From positions 1-6,021 of the forward strand of contig CAZKDA010000262.1 in assembly GCA_964551455.1 (NCBI GenBank): a stretch of DNA of 6,021 nt, given 5' to 3'. The notes below the pieces were generated by a model that had not been told where the DNA came from, ran no database searches, and worked only from the letters and a program-made list of their open reading frames with translations. Shown one piece after another: positions 1 to 5,795 of this stretch (positions are counted from its first letter, which is position 1; the number at the start of each line of letters is the position of its first letter). The DNA is from JAHDHW01 sp964551455 (lineage in GTDB: Bacteria; Bacteroidota; Bacteroidia; Chitinophagales; Saprospiraceae). A program made the translations under genes and the position numbers.

Positions 1-1
1 C

Positions 2-361
2 ACGATCATTGACCTCAACGGCTGCGCCGTCAGCGCGAGCATCCTGCTCAAGGTCAATAAGTCGCGCGAGATCTTCATTCCCAATGCCTTCTCGCCCAAT
101 CACGACGGCACCAACGATGTGTTCATGATCTTTGCTGACAACAAAAAAGTCAGTCAGGTCAACACTTTCCAAATCTTCGATCGCTGGGGCGAGCAGGTTT
201 TCCTCGCTCAGAATTTCCAACCCAACGATCCCGCCTCCGGCTGGGATGGTTCGCTCAATGGGAAGTTTTTGAATCCTGCGGTGTTCGTTTATTTCGCGGA
301 GGTTGAGTTTGTGGATGGGGAAAAGCGGGTTTTCAAGGGGGATGTGGCGTTGGTGAAGTAG
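2..361 (+). CDS. C-terminal fragment of a T9SS type B sorted (gliding-motility CHU_C domain) surface protein
   Basis: The frame is open from the left edge of the window, so only the last 119 residues are visible and the start lies outside. Residues 1-20 (DLNGC followed by a short beta-strand pattern) look like the end of an extracellular repeat domain of the PKD/SprB-like kind. From about residue 23 the fragment matches the gliding-motility-associated C-terminal domain. The hallmark FIPNAFSPNHDGTNDVF is at residues 25-41, followed by FQIFDRWGEQVF, a GWDG turn, and a closing strand ending GDVALVK then TAG. In this family the domain is a sorting signal: the protein crosses the outer membrane by the type IX system and stays at the surface or is released. 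The function of the missing N-terminal part cannot be inferred. Codons are richer in G/C at third positions than in the downstream sensor. It converges on the sensor gene. Confidence 0.93.
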   Translation, partial: TIIDLNGCAVSASILLKVNKSREIFIPNAFSPNHDGTNDVFMIFADNKKVSQVNTFQIFDRWGEQVFLAQNFQPNDPASGWDGSLNGKFLNPAVFVYFAEVEFVDGEKRVFKGDVALVK

Positions 362-375
362 GGGATTTTTCTTGC

Positions 376-408
376 GCCCTTTCAGGGCTGATTTTCCTTT
401 TTTTCGTG
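376..408 (+). terminator. Possible intrinsic terminator of the surface-protein gene (hairpin 1)
   Basis: GCCCTTTCAGGGC at 376-388 is a perfect 5-bp stem with a three-base loop, 14 bases after the TAG stop. It is followed by a T-rich tract (391-405). The stem is short for a terminator, and the same 13-mer recurs at 440-452, so it may instead be a repeat that happens to lie here. Confidence 0.4.
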
Positions 409-409
409 G

Positions 410-440
410 CAAAGGGCGATGCCCTTTGTTTTTGCTTTTG
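410..440 (+). terminator. Possible intrinsic terminator (hairpin 2)
   Basis: CAAAGGGC and GCCCTTTG pair over 8 bp around a GAT loop (410-428), and GTTTTTGCTTTT follows directly. This is a better stem-plus-T-tract than the hairpin at 376 and lies about 50 bases after the stop of the plus-strand gene. The two could act as tandem terminators. Confidence 0.5.
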
Positions 441-452
441 CCCTTTCAGGGC
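440..452. repeat. Second copy of the GCCCTTTCAGGGC palindrome
   Basis: Identical to the 13-mer at 376-388. Here no T-run follows, so termination is less likely. The exact reuse suggests a dispersed short palindromic repeat rather than two independently formed hairpins. Confidence 0.6.
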
Positions 453-464
453 AATAAGTTTGTG

Positions 465-508
465 CGACCACGCCTGCCTGCATGCTCTTGGCAGGCAGGC
501 TGTGGTCG
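465..508. repeat. GC-rich palindromic repeat, copy A
   Basis: The left arm at 465-481 (CGACCACGCCTGCCTGC) pairs with the right arm at 491-508 over 17 bp, with one unpaired T at 501 and a nine-base loop. It closely resembles the hairpin at 541-610, including the position of the bulge, which identifies it as one copy of a repeat family. It resembles REP-type elements in size and form, but no transposase is nearby and I cannot assign a named family. Confidence 0.75.
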
Positions 509-540
509 AAAGATTCTAATTTGTATAAACTAACGTAATT

Positions 541-610
541 CGACCGCGCCTGCCTGAACCAGCCCGACTGCCACGGGCGGGCGGGTGCTAAAGGCAGGCA
601 GGCTGCGGTC
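541..610. repeat. GC-rich palindromic repeat, copy B, with an enlarged loop
   Basis: Left arm 542-556 and right arm 595-610 pair over 15 bp, with an unpaired T at 604 equivalent to the bulge in copy A. The left arms of A and B differ at one base (A470 versus G546) and the right arms differ at the partner (T503 versus C606), so the pair is preserved. The loop is 38 bases, against 9 in copy A, and contains its own small GCCCG/CGGGC stem (562-566 with 574-578) and a GGGCGGGCGGG run. Confidence 0.75.
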
Positions 611-641
611 AAGATTGCTGATTTATTTTCCCGGTTTTTTT

Positions 642-660
642 CGGCGAATAAAATTCGCCG
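642..660. repeat. CGGCGAAT/ATTCGCCG hairpin
   Basis: A perfect 8-bp stem (642-649 with 653-660) around an AAA loop, preceded on the plus strand by a T-run (635-641). For a minus-strand transcript coming from the sensor gene, the hairpin would be followed by A residues rather than U, so it does not look like that gene's terminator. Confidence 0.6.
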
Positions 661-701
661 TTACGGTTTCCTTGTGTCTTAGTCAAATGCTGATAGTTTT
701 T

Positions 702-718
702 AACCACAGCGTGGTCGC
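702..718. repeat. Minimal relative of the GC-rich palindrome family
   Basis: ACCAC (703-707) and GTGGT (711-715) pair around AGC. Read on the minus strand this is GCGACCACGCTGTGGTTA, which equals the two outer ends of copy A (CGACCACGC and CTGTGGTCG) joined with the interior CTGCCTG/CAGGCAG stem removed. It lies about 95 bases past the sensor stop codon and could also fold in that transcript, but a proper U-tract is missing. Confidence 0.5.
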
Positions 719-810
719 AATATTGTTAGAATGATGCGTGTGTCCTTTCAGAGTGGAACCTTCACCTCATACAAATGAGATATGGAACTCGTGAAGAAGA
801 TTTCAAACGA

Positions 811-3800
811 TCACGAAACCGAGATCATATCGATGCCATTCCAGGTTTCGGGAACGCCGTTTTTTGCATTTTTTACAGATCTTTCGTAAAAGAATCGGCT
901 AACGAGATCATCGGGGTTGGTGTCGATGATCTTTTTAAAAACAGCGGCTGCATCTTCAAAATCTTTGGCGAAATACTGATCCAGGCCCATATTGAAGCGG
1001 GATAGCTGTTCTTTTTTAAAATCAAACAAACGCGGGTTGTCGCCGTCGAAGCATTCGTAAACACTCACCAATTCTTTTTTGCCTTTGAGTTGTACCTTAC
1101 CGAGGTAGCGAAAATGGAGATCCGAAGTCGGAGCGATCTTGCGCTTGCTGTGTTCGCTGATCAAAATATTGGCTCCAAAATATTTGGTCAGGTTTTCCAT
1201 TCTCGAAGCCGTGTTGACGGTACTGGAGATCGTAGCCGGTTCAGTTCGTTTTTCATCGCCGATGATGCCCATCACGAGCGGGCCGGTGTGTAGCCCCATG
1301 CCTACGCGGATCGGCTTGCGGTTTTTCAATTTTCGCTCTTCATTGTAAATACCGATGGTTTTTTGCATTTCGATGGCAGCCCGCAGCGCATGCTCGGCTT
1401 CTGCCGGGAAATTGGCCATGATGGCATCGCCGAGATATTGATTGACGAAGCCGTTGTGTTTTTGAATGATCGGCCCGAGGCGTCCTACAAAAGCATTGAC
1501 AAATTTGAAGTTTTCCTCCGGTGTCATCTGTTCTGACATATCCATGTAATCCCGGATATCGGAAAAGAAAACAGTGACATCGCAATTGGCCAGGTCACCC
1601 AGCCTGACATCGGTGATGCTTTCCCGGCCAATGGAATTCAGGAATTTGTATGGCACGAACCGGTTGGTTGCTTTCTGGATACGCTGTAGGTTGAGATGCG
1701 TTTTGAGGCGGGAGTTGAGTTCCTCTTTTGAGAACGGCTTGGTGAGGAAATCATTGGCGCCTACATTGAAACCTTCAACGAGATCCGACACCCTGTTTTT
1801 TGCGGTAAGCATAATAACCGGAAGCTCCGCTGCCGAGAATTTCTGACGGATCTTCTGGCAAGTGGTATATCCCGACATGCCCGGCATCATAATGTCGAGG
1901 ATGAGCAGATCGAACTTAATTCCGTTTTCCAGCAGTTCCAGCACTTCCTTTCCACAGGTAGCCTGCTGTACTTGGTAGCCTTCCATGTAGAGGTAATTTT
2001 CCAAAACCTGCCGGTTGACGGGATCGTCATCCACGATGAGTATTTTCTGGGCTTCATAGCCTGCGCCGCCCAGCACCGGATATTTCTGGCCTCCGTTGGA
2101 ATTTTCGGGAAACAGCAGCGGTTCTGCAACCAGGTTATTGATCTCATCTTCCTGTTCCGGCGTCGAGCGCGAAACATGATCTTTCGGTTTGCTCAACGGC
2201 ATGGTAAAAGTGAAATGCGCGCCGATGCCATGTCCGGATTGTACCTGGATTATGCCACCGTGCAGTTCGACGATTTGTTTGGTAACTGAAAGCCCCAGCC
2301 CCGTGCCTTCGTATTCGCGGGCGAGGGAGCCATCTCCCTGTTCGAAGGGTTTGAAAATGGTTTCCATCTGATCGTTGGGGATCCCTTTGCCGGAATCGGA
2401 AACAGTGATAGCCAGCTTGTCGTCCTGGATCTTTGCGTTGACCTTTACGAAGCCTTCGTCTGTAAATTTAATACCATTGCCGACGAGGTTGTGCAGGATC
2501 TGTTGCAGGCGGTTTTCATCGGCATGGATGAAAGGTACGTCCGGTGAGACCTCATTGATAAGTTGGATGGGTTTTCCGTTGATCAGCGGTTTTGAAAGTG
2601 CAAAAACTGTTTCTACAATAGTATGAAGATCGACGTTTTTTTTCTGCAAAACCAGCTCGCCATTCCTGAGCTTTGAAAAATCCAGGATGTCATTCACAAG
2701 GTGAGCCAGGCGCTTTCCGCTGAAAATGATGAGGTTCAGATTTTTGATGGCCGTTTGGGGCAGTTTTCCGGCGATGCCGTCGCGGAGCGAAGTGGCGAGG
2801 CCGATGATGCCGTTGAGCGGTGAGCGCAACTCATGGGAAGTATTTGCAAGGAATTGGTCTTTGAGTTGATCGACTTTTCGGAGTTGCTCATTGACCTGCT
2901 TTTGCTGTTCCAGTTTTTCCTGTTCGAGTTGGAGCTTTCGCTGTTGCTTTTGCACCTCCATTCGCCAGAAATAATACATGATGCCCAGAGCGATAAGGCC
3001 GTACAAAATTTTTGCCCAGATAGTCAGCCAGAAAGGCGGTTTTATCACAATGGTAAGGCTTGCGCCTTCGGTGTTCCAGTTGCTGTTGTTATTCGAACCG
3101 ATCACTCGCAGCGTGTAGGTTCCGGGCGACAGATTGGCGAAGGTCACTTCGTTTTTTGTGCCCAGATTGATCCAGTTGTCGTGGATGCCGTCGAGTTTAT
3201 AAGCGTATTGGTTTTTAAAAGAATGGTGGAAATTAAGCGCTGAAAAAGCGCAGTTGAATGAGTTTTCATTGTGCTGCAAAACCAGTTTGTCCAGTTTGTC
3301 GATACCTTTTACATCCATCGCCCTGCCTTCGGGATCGCCTTTGTGGAAATATTTGAAAGATGAAAAAACGATCGGCGGAACGTAGGGATTATTTTGCAAA
3401 CTGTCGGGATGGAAAGCATTGAAACCCTTGACGCCCCCGAAATACATTTTGCCACTCAACGCGCTTTTGTGGTACGCACCCTGGTTGAATTCAAAGCTCT
3501 GCAAACCATCATAGATGTCATAATTCCTGAACTTTTTCTCCTCCGGGTAAAATTTTGAAAGTCCCCGGCTGGTGCTGATCCAGAGGTTGCCTTTTCCATC
3601 TTCGAGAATGCCCCAGACCCAATGGCTGGGCAGTCCGTCTTCTTCGCCGTAGTGAGTAAAGGTTTGGGTTTCGGGATCGAATTTATTCAGTCCGCCGCCC
3701 CAGGTTCCGATCCAGATCGTACCCACCTCATCCTTTAAGACCATAGAAACCCGGTTGGAGCTCAGGCTGTTTGGGGTTTGTGGATCTTTGTAAAAACGCT

Positions 3801-5466
3801 GAAAGCGATCTTCGCCCGGATCAAAGTGGTTGAGACCGTTTAGAGTGCTGATCCATAGCGTACCGTCTTCGCCATTTTCGAGAGAATAAATTTTGTCATT
3901 ACTCAGGCTGTTTTCATTATTCGGATCGTGATTGAAATGTTTGAATTTGCCTGTCTTTTTATTAAAACTACTAAGGCCGCCGCCGGAACCAAGCCATAAC
4001 AGGCCGGATTCGTCCTGGCAAATTGATCTGATACCTCCCGGCAAAAGGCTATTGGCATTTAAAGGGTCGTGGAGATAATGGTGAAAAATCCCGGTTTGGC
4101 GGTCTAACCTGCTCAGGCTGGCGCCAACTCCGAGCCACAATTCACTGTCGGTGTCTTCAAAAATTGCCAGAATATTTCCTCTCTGGATACTCTGGGGCTG
4201 CAGTGGATCATGGAGATAGCGGGTGAATTCATTTGTTTTGGGGTCGAAGCGGTTCAGGCCGTCAGCGGTTCCGATCCAAAGGATGCCCCGGCGGTCTTCG
4301 AGGATCGACCAGATATTGTTGTTGCTGAGGTGGTTTTCTTTGTTTGTTGCGTTGAAAAAATGAGCGAACTGTTTCGACAATTGCCCGATCCTGTTGATGC
4401 CGTTGCCATAAGTTGCGATCCAAAGAATGCCCTGCCGGTCTTCAAAAATGCTTCGGATGATGTGATCGTTCAGGCTTTTCGGGTTGGCGGGATCGTGGAA
4501 GAATTTTTCAAAATAACCTTCGGAAGGATCAGCATTTTCGGGCAAAACGTAGCGGTTCAGCCCGCCGTTTTTGGCAAATTCGGCCTGCATGCCCGTGCCG
4601 ACCCAGAGGTTGCCTTTCGAATCTTCAAAGATGCAACTGATGCGGTTGTCACTCAGGCTTCCGGGGTCATTCGGGTCGTGTCGATAGTTGTGGAAACGTC
4701 CTGTGTTTTTATCCTGCCGCAACAAACCGTTTGATGTTCCGACCCAGTAGTTTCCTTTGCTGTCTTCGAGGAAAGTATAAATGACACTTTTTTTCTGCCT
4801 TTCCTGTAGCTCATTGTCGATAATAAAAGGTGAAAACTGTTGCGTTTCGGGGTTGTAGGTATCAAGGCCGCTGTATGTTCCAATCCATAAAATGGAACGG
4901 GAATCTTCGTAAATGGAAAACACTTCACCGGATTTGATCTGATGAAAAGTCGCTGAGGGTTCGTCGAAGACAAACAAGCCCTGAGCAGCACCGACATACA
5001 AGGTTCCCCTGCTATCTTCAAAAATGCGTTGCACCCAATCGAAGGCAACCGGCTGCCCGTTTGAGTTTTGAAAATGATGGTGTTTGAATTTTTCAGTGCG
5101 AAAATCAAAGCTGTTCAGCCCTTCATTGGTTCCAACCCAAAGCCTTCCCCTGCTATCTTCCAGGACTGACAAAACATAATCGTGGCTAAGGCTTTCCGGG
5201 TCGTCGGGATCATGGTTGTAAACCTTGAAACTGTTTCCGTCGTACCTGTTCAGTCCCACGCCTGTGCCGATCCAGATAAACCCCTGCCGATCCTGGAAAA
5301 TGCAGTTGGTCACCACATTGGAAAGCCCTTGTTCAACAGACAAATGATCGAACTCAATGGCGGCGGCAGGCTGCGAAGATAGTGTGACAACCGGAAGTAA
5401 GAACAGTTTCAGTAACAAAAGGCGCAGGGTAAAAACAGGAAAATGGAGGGTAAAGATTTTTTGCAT
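811..5466 (-). CDS. Propeller-type hybrid sensor histidine kinase with receiver and C-terminal class III nucleotidyl cyclase
   Basis: This 1551-residue inner-membrane sensor is intact. Domains in order: signal peptide (1-36, basic start, Leu-rich core, AAA before IEFDH); 14 periplasmic propeller repeats (about 42-690); Y_Y_Y domain (about 727-809); one membrane helix (about 813-834); Gln/Glu/Lys-rich coiled coil (838-870); HisKA (His878) and HATPase_c; receiver (Asp1191); class III cyclase (about 1296-1473); and a TPR-like tail. The N-terminal half and kinase are those of Bacteroidota HTCS sensors, but the usual AraC-type DNA-binding end is replaced by a cyclase. The inferred path is external ligand, autophosphorylation, transfer to the receiver, and change in cyclase activity. 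The ATG is well bounded: an in-frame TAA lies three codons upstream. Only a weak purine-rich AGAGAA precedes it, as is common in this phylum. The ligand is unknown. HTCS sensors often detect glycans, but no polysaccharide-use genes are visible here. Confidence 0.93.
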   Translation of the reverse strand: MQKIFTLHFPVFTLRLLLLKLFLLPVVTLSSQPAAAIEFDHLSVEQGLSNVVTNCIFQDRQGFIWIGTGVGLNRYDGNSFKVYNHDPDDPESLSHDYVLSVLEDSRGRLWVGTNEGLNSFDFRTEKFKHHHFQNSNGQPVAFDWVQRIFEDSRGTLYVGAAQGLFVFDEPSATFHQIKSGEVFSIYEDSRSILWIGTYSGLDTYNPETQQFSPFIIDNELQERQKKSVIYTFLEDSKGNYWVGTSNGLLRQDKNTGRFHNYRHDPNDPGSLSDNRISCIFEDSKGNLWVGTGMQAEFAKNGGLNRYVLPENADPSEGYFEKFFHDPANPKSLNDHIIRSIFEDRQGILWIATYGNGINRIGQLSKQFAHFFNATNKENHLSNNNIWSILEDRRGILWIGTADGLNRFDPKTNEFTRYLHDPLQPQSIQRGNILAIFEDTDSELWLGVGASLSRLDRQTGIFHHYLHDPLNANSLLPGGIRSICQDESGLLWLGSGGGLSSFNKKTGKFKHFNHDPNNENSLSNDKIYSLENGEDGTLWISTLNGLNHFDPGEDRFQRFYKDPQTPNSLSSNRVSMVLKDEVGTIWIGTWGGGLNKFDPETQTFTHYGEEDGLPSHWVWGILEDGKGNLWISTSRGLSKFYPEEKKFRNYDIYDGLQSFEFNQGAYHKSALSGKMYFGGVKGFNAFHPDSLQNNPYVPPIVFSSFKYFHKGDPEGRAMDVKGIDKLDKLVLQHNENSFNCAFSALNFHHSFKNQYAYKLDGIHDNWINLGTKNEVTFANLSPGTYTLRVIGSNNNSNWNTEGASLTIVIKPPFWLTIWAKILYGLIALGIMYYFWRMEVQKQQRKLQLEQEKLEQQKQVNEQLRKVDQLKDQFLANTSHELRSPLNGIIGLATSLRDGIAGKLPQTAIKNLNLIIFSGKRLAHLVNDILDFSKLRNGELVLQKKNVDLHTIVETVFALSKPLINGKPIQLINEVSPDVPFIHADENRLQQILHNLVGNGIKFTDEGFVKVNAKIQDDKLAITVSDSGKGIPNDQMETIFKPFEQGDGSLAREYEGTGLGLSVTKQIVELHGGIIQVQSGHGIGAHFTFTMPLSKPKDHVSRSTPEQEDEINNLVAEPLLFPENSNGGQKYPVLGGAGYEAQKILIVDDDPVNRQVLENYLYMEGYQVQQATCGKEVLELLENGIKFDLLILDIMMPGMSGYTTCQKIRQKFSAAELPVIMLTAKNRVSDLVEGFNVGANDFLTKPFSKEELNSRLKTHLNLQRIQKATNRFVPYKFLNSIGRESITDVRLGDLANCDVTVFFSDIRDYMDMSEQMTPEENFKFVNAFVGRLGPIIQKHNGFVNQYLGDAIMANFPAEAEHALRAAIEMQKTIGIYNEERKLKNRKPIRVGMGLHTGPLVMGIIGDEKRTEPATISSTVNTASRMENLTKYFGANILISEHSKRKIAPTSDLHFRYLGKVQLKGKKELVSVYECFDGDNPRLFDFKKEQLSRFNMGLDQYFAKDFEDAAAVFKKIIDTNPDDLVSRFFYERSVKNAKNGVPETWNGIDMISVS
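814..1047 (-). other. C-terminal TPR-like tail of the sensor
   Basis: Residues about 1474-1551 follow the cyclase. They contain one TPR-like helical pair (FNMGLDQYFAKDFEDAAAVF with KKIIDTNPDD) and finish with GVPETWNGIDMISVS. A similar short tail, one TPR-like unit and a G-x-P-x-x-W-x-G ending, is common in receiver-linked cyclases as I recall the family. Its role is unknown; dimer contacts or regulation are guesses. Confidence 0.6.
1048..1581 (-). other. Class III nucleotidyl cyclase catalytic domain of the sensor
   Basis: The metal-binding aspartates are Asp1303 (VFFSDIRDY) and Asp1347 (NQYLGDAIMANF). The transition-state residues are Asn1418 and Arg1422 (TVNTASRME). The segment GLHTGPLVMGIIGDEKR is also typical. 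The preceding VPYKFLNSIGRESITDVRLGD is the lead-in seen in receiver-linked bacterial cyclases, such as the cyanobacterial CyaC type. The two base-selecting positions, usually Lys with Thr or Asp in adenylate cyclases, align with Gln1343 (codon 1438-1440) and Ala1411 (codon 1234-1236). Catalytic chemistry therefore looks possible, but ATP, GTP or another substrate cannot be chosen from sequence. Confidence 0.9.
1699..2049 (-). other. Receiver (REC) domain of the sensor
   Basis: KILIVDDDPVN supplies the acidic pair Asp1146/Asp1147. LLILDIMMPGMSG supplies the phosphoacceptor Asp1191 (codon 1894-1896). The conserved Thr1221 (MLTAK) and Lys1243 (LTKPF) are present. The receiver is complete and lies directly before the cyclase, joined by a helical segment (about 1250-1270) and the RFVPYKFLNSIG element. 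It is therefore the natural switch for the cyclase. Confidence 0.93.
2194..2871 (-). other. Histidine kinase core (HisKA and HATPase_c) of the sensor
   Basis: The H box FLANTSHELRSPLNGIIG has the phosphoacceptor His878 (codon 2833-2835). ATP-binding boxes follow in order: N box LHNLVGNGIKFT (Asn993, Asn997), G1 box DSGKGIP (Asp1024), F box IFKPFEQGD (1037-1045) and G2 box GTGLGLS (1054-1060). All key residues are present, so kinase activity is expected. A linker of about 48 residues, rich in acidic and polar residues (1092-1139), connects it to the receiver. Confidence 0.93.
2965..3288 (-). other. Y_Y_Y domain and single transmembrane helix of the sensor
   Basis: Residues about 727-809 show the Y_Y_Y pattern: NSFNCAFSALNF, YAYKLDGIHDNWINLG, and FANLSPGTYTLRVIGSNN. 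This immunoglobulin-like domain normally sits just outside the membrane and passes the propeller signal inward. It is followed by a hydrophobic helix at about 813-834 and the charged RMEVQKQQRK border, which places the kinase in the cytoplasm. Confidence 0.88.
3397..5343 (-). repeat. Fourteen tandem Reg_prop beta-propeller blades (coding repeat)
   Basis: The unit is a hydrophobic strand, ED-x-x-G, LW(I/V)GT, GLNRFDP-x-T-x-x-F, often followed by HDP-x-x-P-x-SLS. It begins near residues 56, 101, 148, 185, 232, 279, 340, 388, 435, 482, 528, 576 and 620. A degenerate last copy lies at 669-690 (KMYFGGVKGFNAFHPDSL). Most steps are 44-48 residues. Blade 4 follows a short step of 37, and blade 6 is lengthened to 61 by an insertion around 293-325. 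Fourteen blades fit two seven-bladed propellers, the arrangement known for HTCS sensor domains. The coding DNA shows matching periodic similarity; it is not a separate repeat element. Confidence 0.88.
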
Positions 5467-5532
5467 ATCGGGTTATTCTCTTTGGTTTGGAAACATGAGG
5501 TATCTAACCTTAGAACATTTTATTCAAATTTT

Positions 5533-5648
5533 GACGCAGAAAGACACAGATTTTTTATGAATTTTTATGATTATTTTGGTTGTAGAAAAAGACTAAAAAA
5601 CAGCGATTAACCAAACCTCGTACCGCACACGCGGTGATTATCTGCGTC
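5533..5648. repeat. Spaced inverted repeat upstream of the sensor
   Basis: GACGCAGA (5533-5540) and TCTGCGTC (5641-5648) are exact 8-bp inverted ends 116 bp apart. Similar flanks (AAGACACAGA on one side, CCTCTGTTTC on the other) extend the likeness loosely. The interior is A/T-rich with a perfect ACCGC-ACAC-GCGGT hairpin (5622-5635). It could be a small decayed repeat element or coincidence. Confidence 0.4.
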
Positions 5649-5658
5649 CCTCTGTTTC

Positions 5659-5727
5659 AAAAAAAATCAGGAACATTTTCATTACAGTAACTTAACGATG
5701 GAAAAAATGGAAAAATTCGGGTTCCTG
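5659..5727 (-). terminator. Possible terminator of the upstream minus-strand gene
   Basis: On the minus strand CAGGAAC (5721-5727) pairs with GTTCCTG (5668-5674) over 7 bp. One base later comes a run of eight T (5666-5659). The T-tract position is right for a transcript ending at 5796, but the 46-base loop is long, so this is tentative. Confidence 0.3.
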
Positions 5728-5795
5728 TGAAATATAATTTAAACGGATTTTACAACAAACCCGTTGAGTTTGGCTTCCCTTTTTTTAAGGAATTG

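Larger units (their letters stand above)
362..810. other. Palindrome-rich intergenic region between convergent genes
   Basis: This 449-bp stretch separates the stop codons of two convergent genes. I see no credible gene in it. A 76-codon minus-strand frame at 382-612 runs straight through the palindromes and reads as their translation. The content is at least six perfect or near-perfect inverted repeats, listed separately, plus A/T-rich spacer. There is no tRNA, recognisable riboswitch or transposase. Confidence 0.8.
5467..5795. other. Upstream region of the sensor gene
   Basis: This 329-bp A/T-rich gap lies between two minus-strand genes and holds no credible gene. It should contain the sensor promoter. 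I looked for the Bacteroidota promoter pattern (TTTG, then TAnnTTTG) upstream of 5466 on the minus strand and found only a TTTG without a good downstream partner, so no promoter is called. It contains a spaced inverted repeat (5533-5648), a small ACCGC/GCGGT hairpin (5622-5635), a possible terminator (5659-5727) and a trivial tandem ATGGAAAAA pair (5698-5715). Confidence 0.7.

Noticed and set aside
382..612. 76-codon minus-strand open frame in the intergenic region
   Set aside because: It reads through both GC-rich palindromes and hairpin 2. Its sequence is the translation of repeats, and there is no convincing start signal.
642..660. Terminator for the sensor gene
   Set aside because: On the minus strand the hairpin is followed by A residues, not a T-tract, so it does not fit an intrinsic terminator in that direction.
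775..1005. 76-codon plus-strand open frame overlapping the 3' end of the sensor
   Set aside because: It is mostly antisense to the TPR-like tail of the sensor and has no family resemblance.
2833..3243. 136-codon plus-strand open frame with a Leu-rich start
   Set aside because: The Leu run is the reverse of the Gln/Glu/Lys-rich coiled coil in the sensor (CAG/GAG codons read backwards as Leu). It is a shadow, not a membrane protein.
4210..4734. 174-codon open frame on the plus strand inside the sensor gene
   Set aside because: It is antisense to the propeller repeats, whose periodic codon pattern keeps the opposite strand open. It shows no recognisable domain, and the minus-strand protein is unmistakable.
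3397..5343. Regularly spaced similar segments that might suggest a CRISPR or tandem DNA repeat
   Set aside because: The period of about 140 bp is the propeller blade in frame. Similarity is at protein level and spacer-like uniqueness is absent.
5698..5730. Tiny plus-strand frame starting with the tandem ATGGAAAAA
   Set aside because: It has only ten codons before TGA, lies in A-rich spacer, and has no support for translation.
5720..5745. TGTGA half-site as a CRP/cAMP-receptor operator, attractive next to a cyclase gene
   Set aside because: No TCACA partner lies at the expected spacing; TTTAAA is there instead. A five-base half-site is not evidence.
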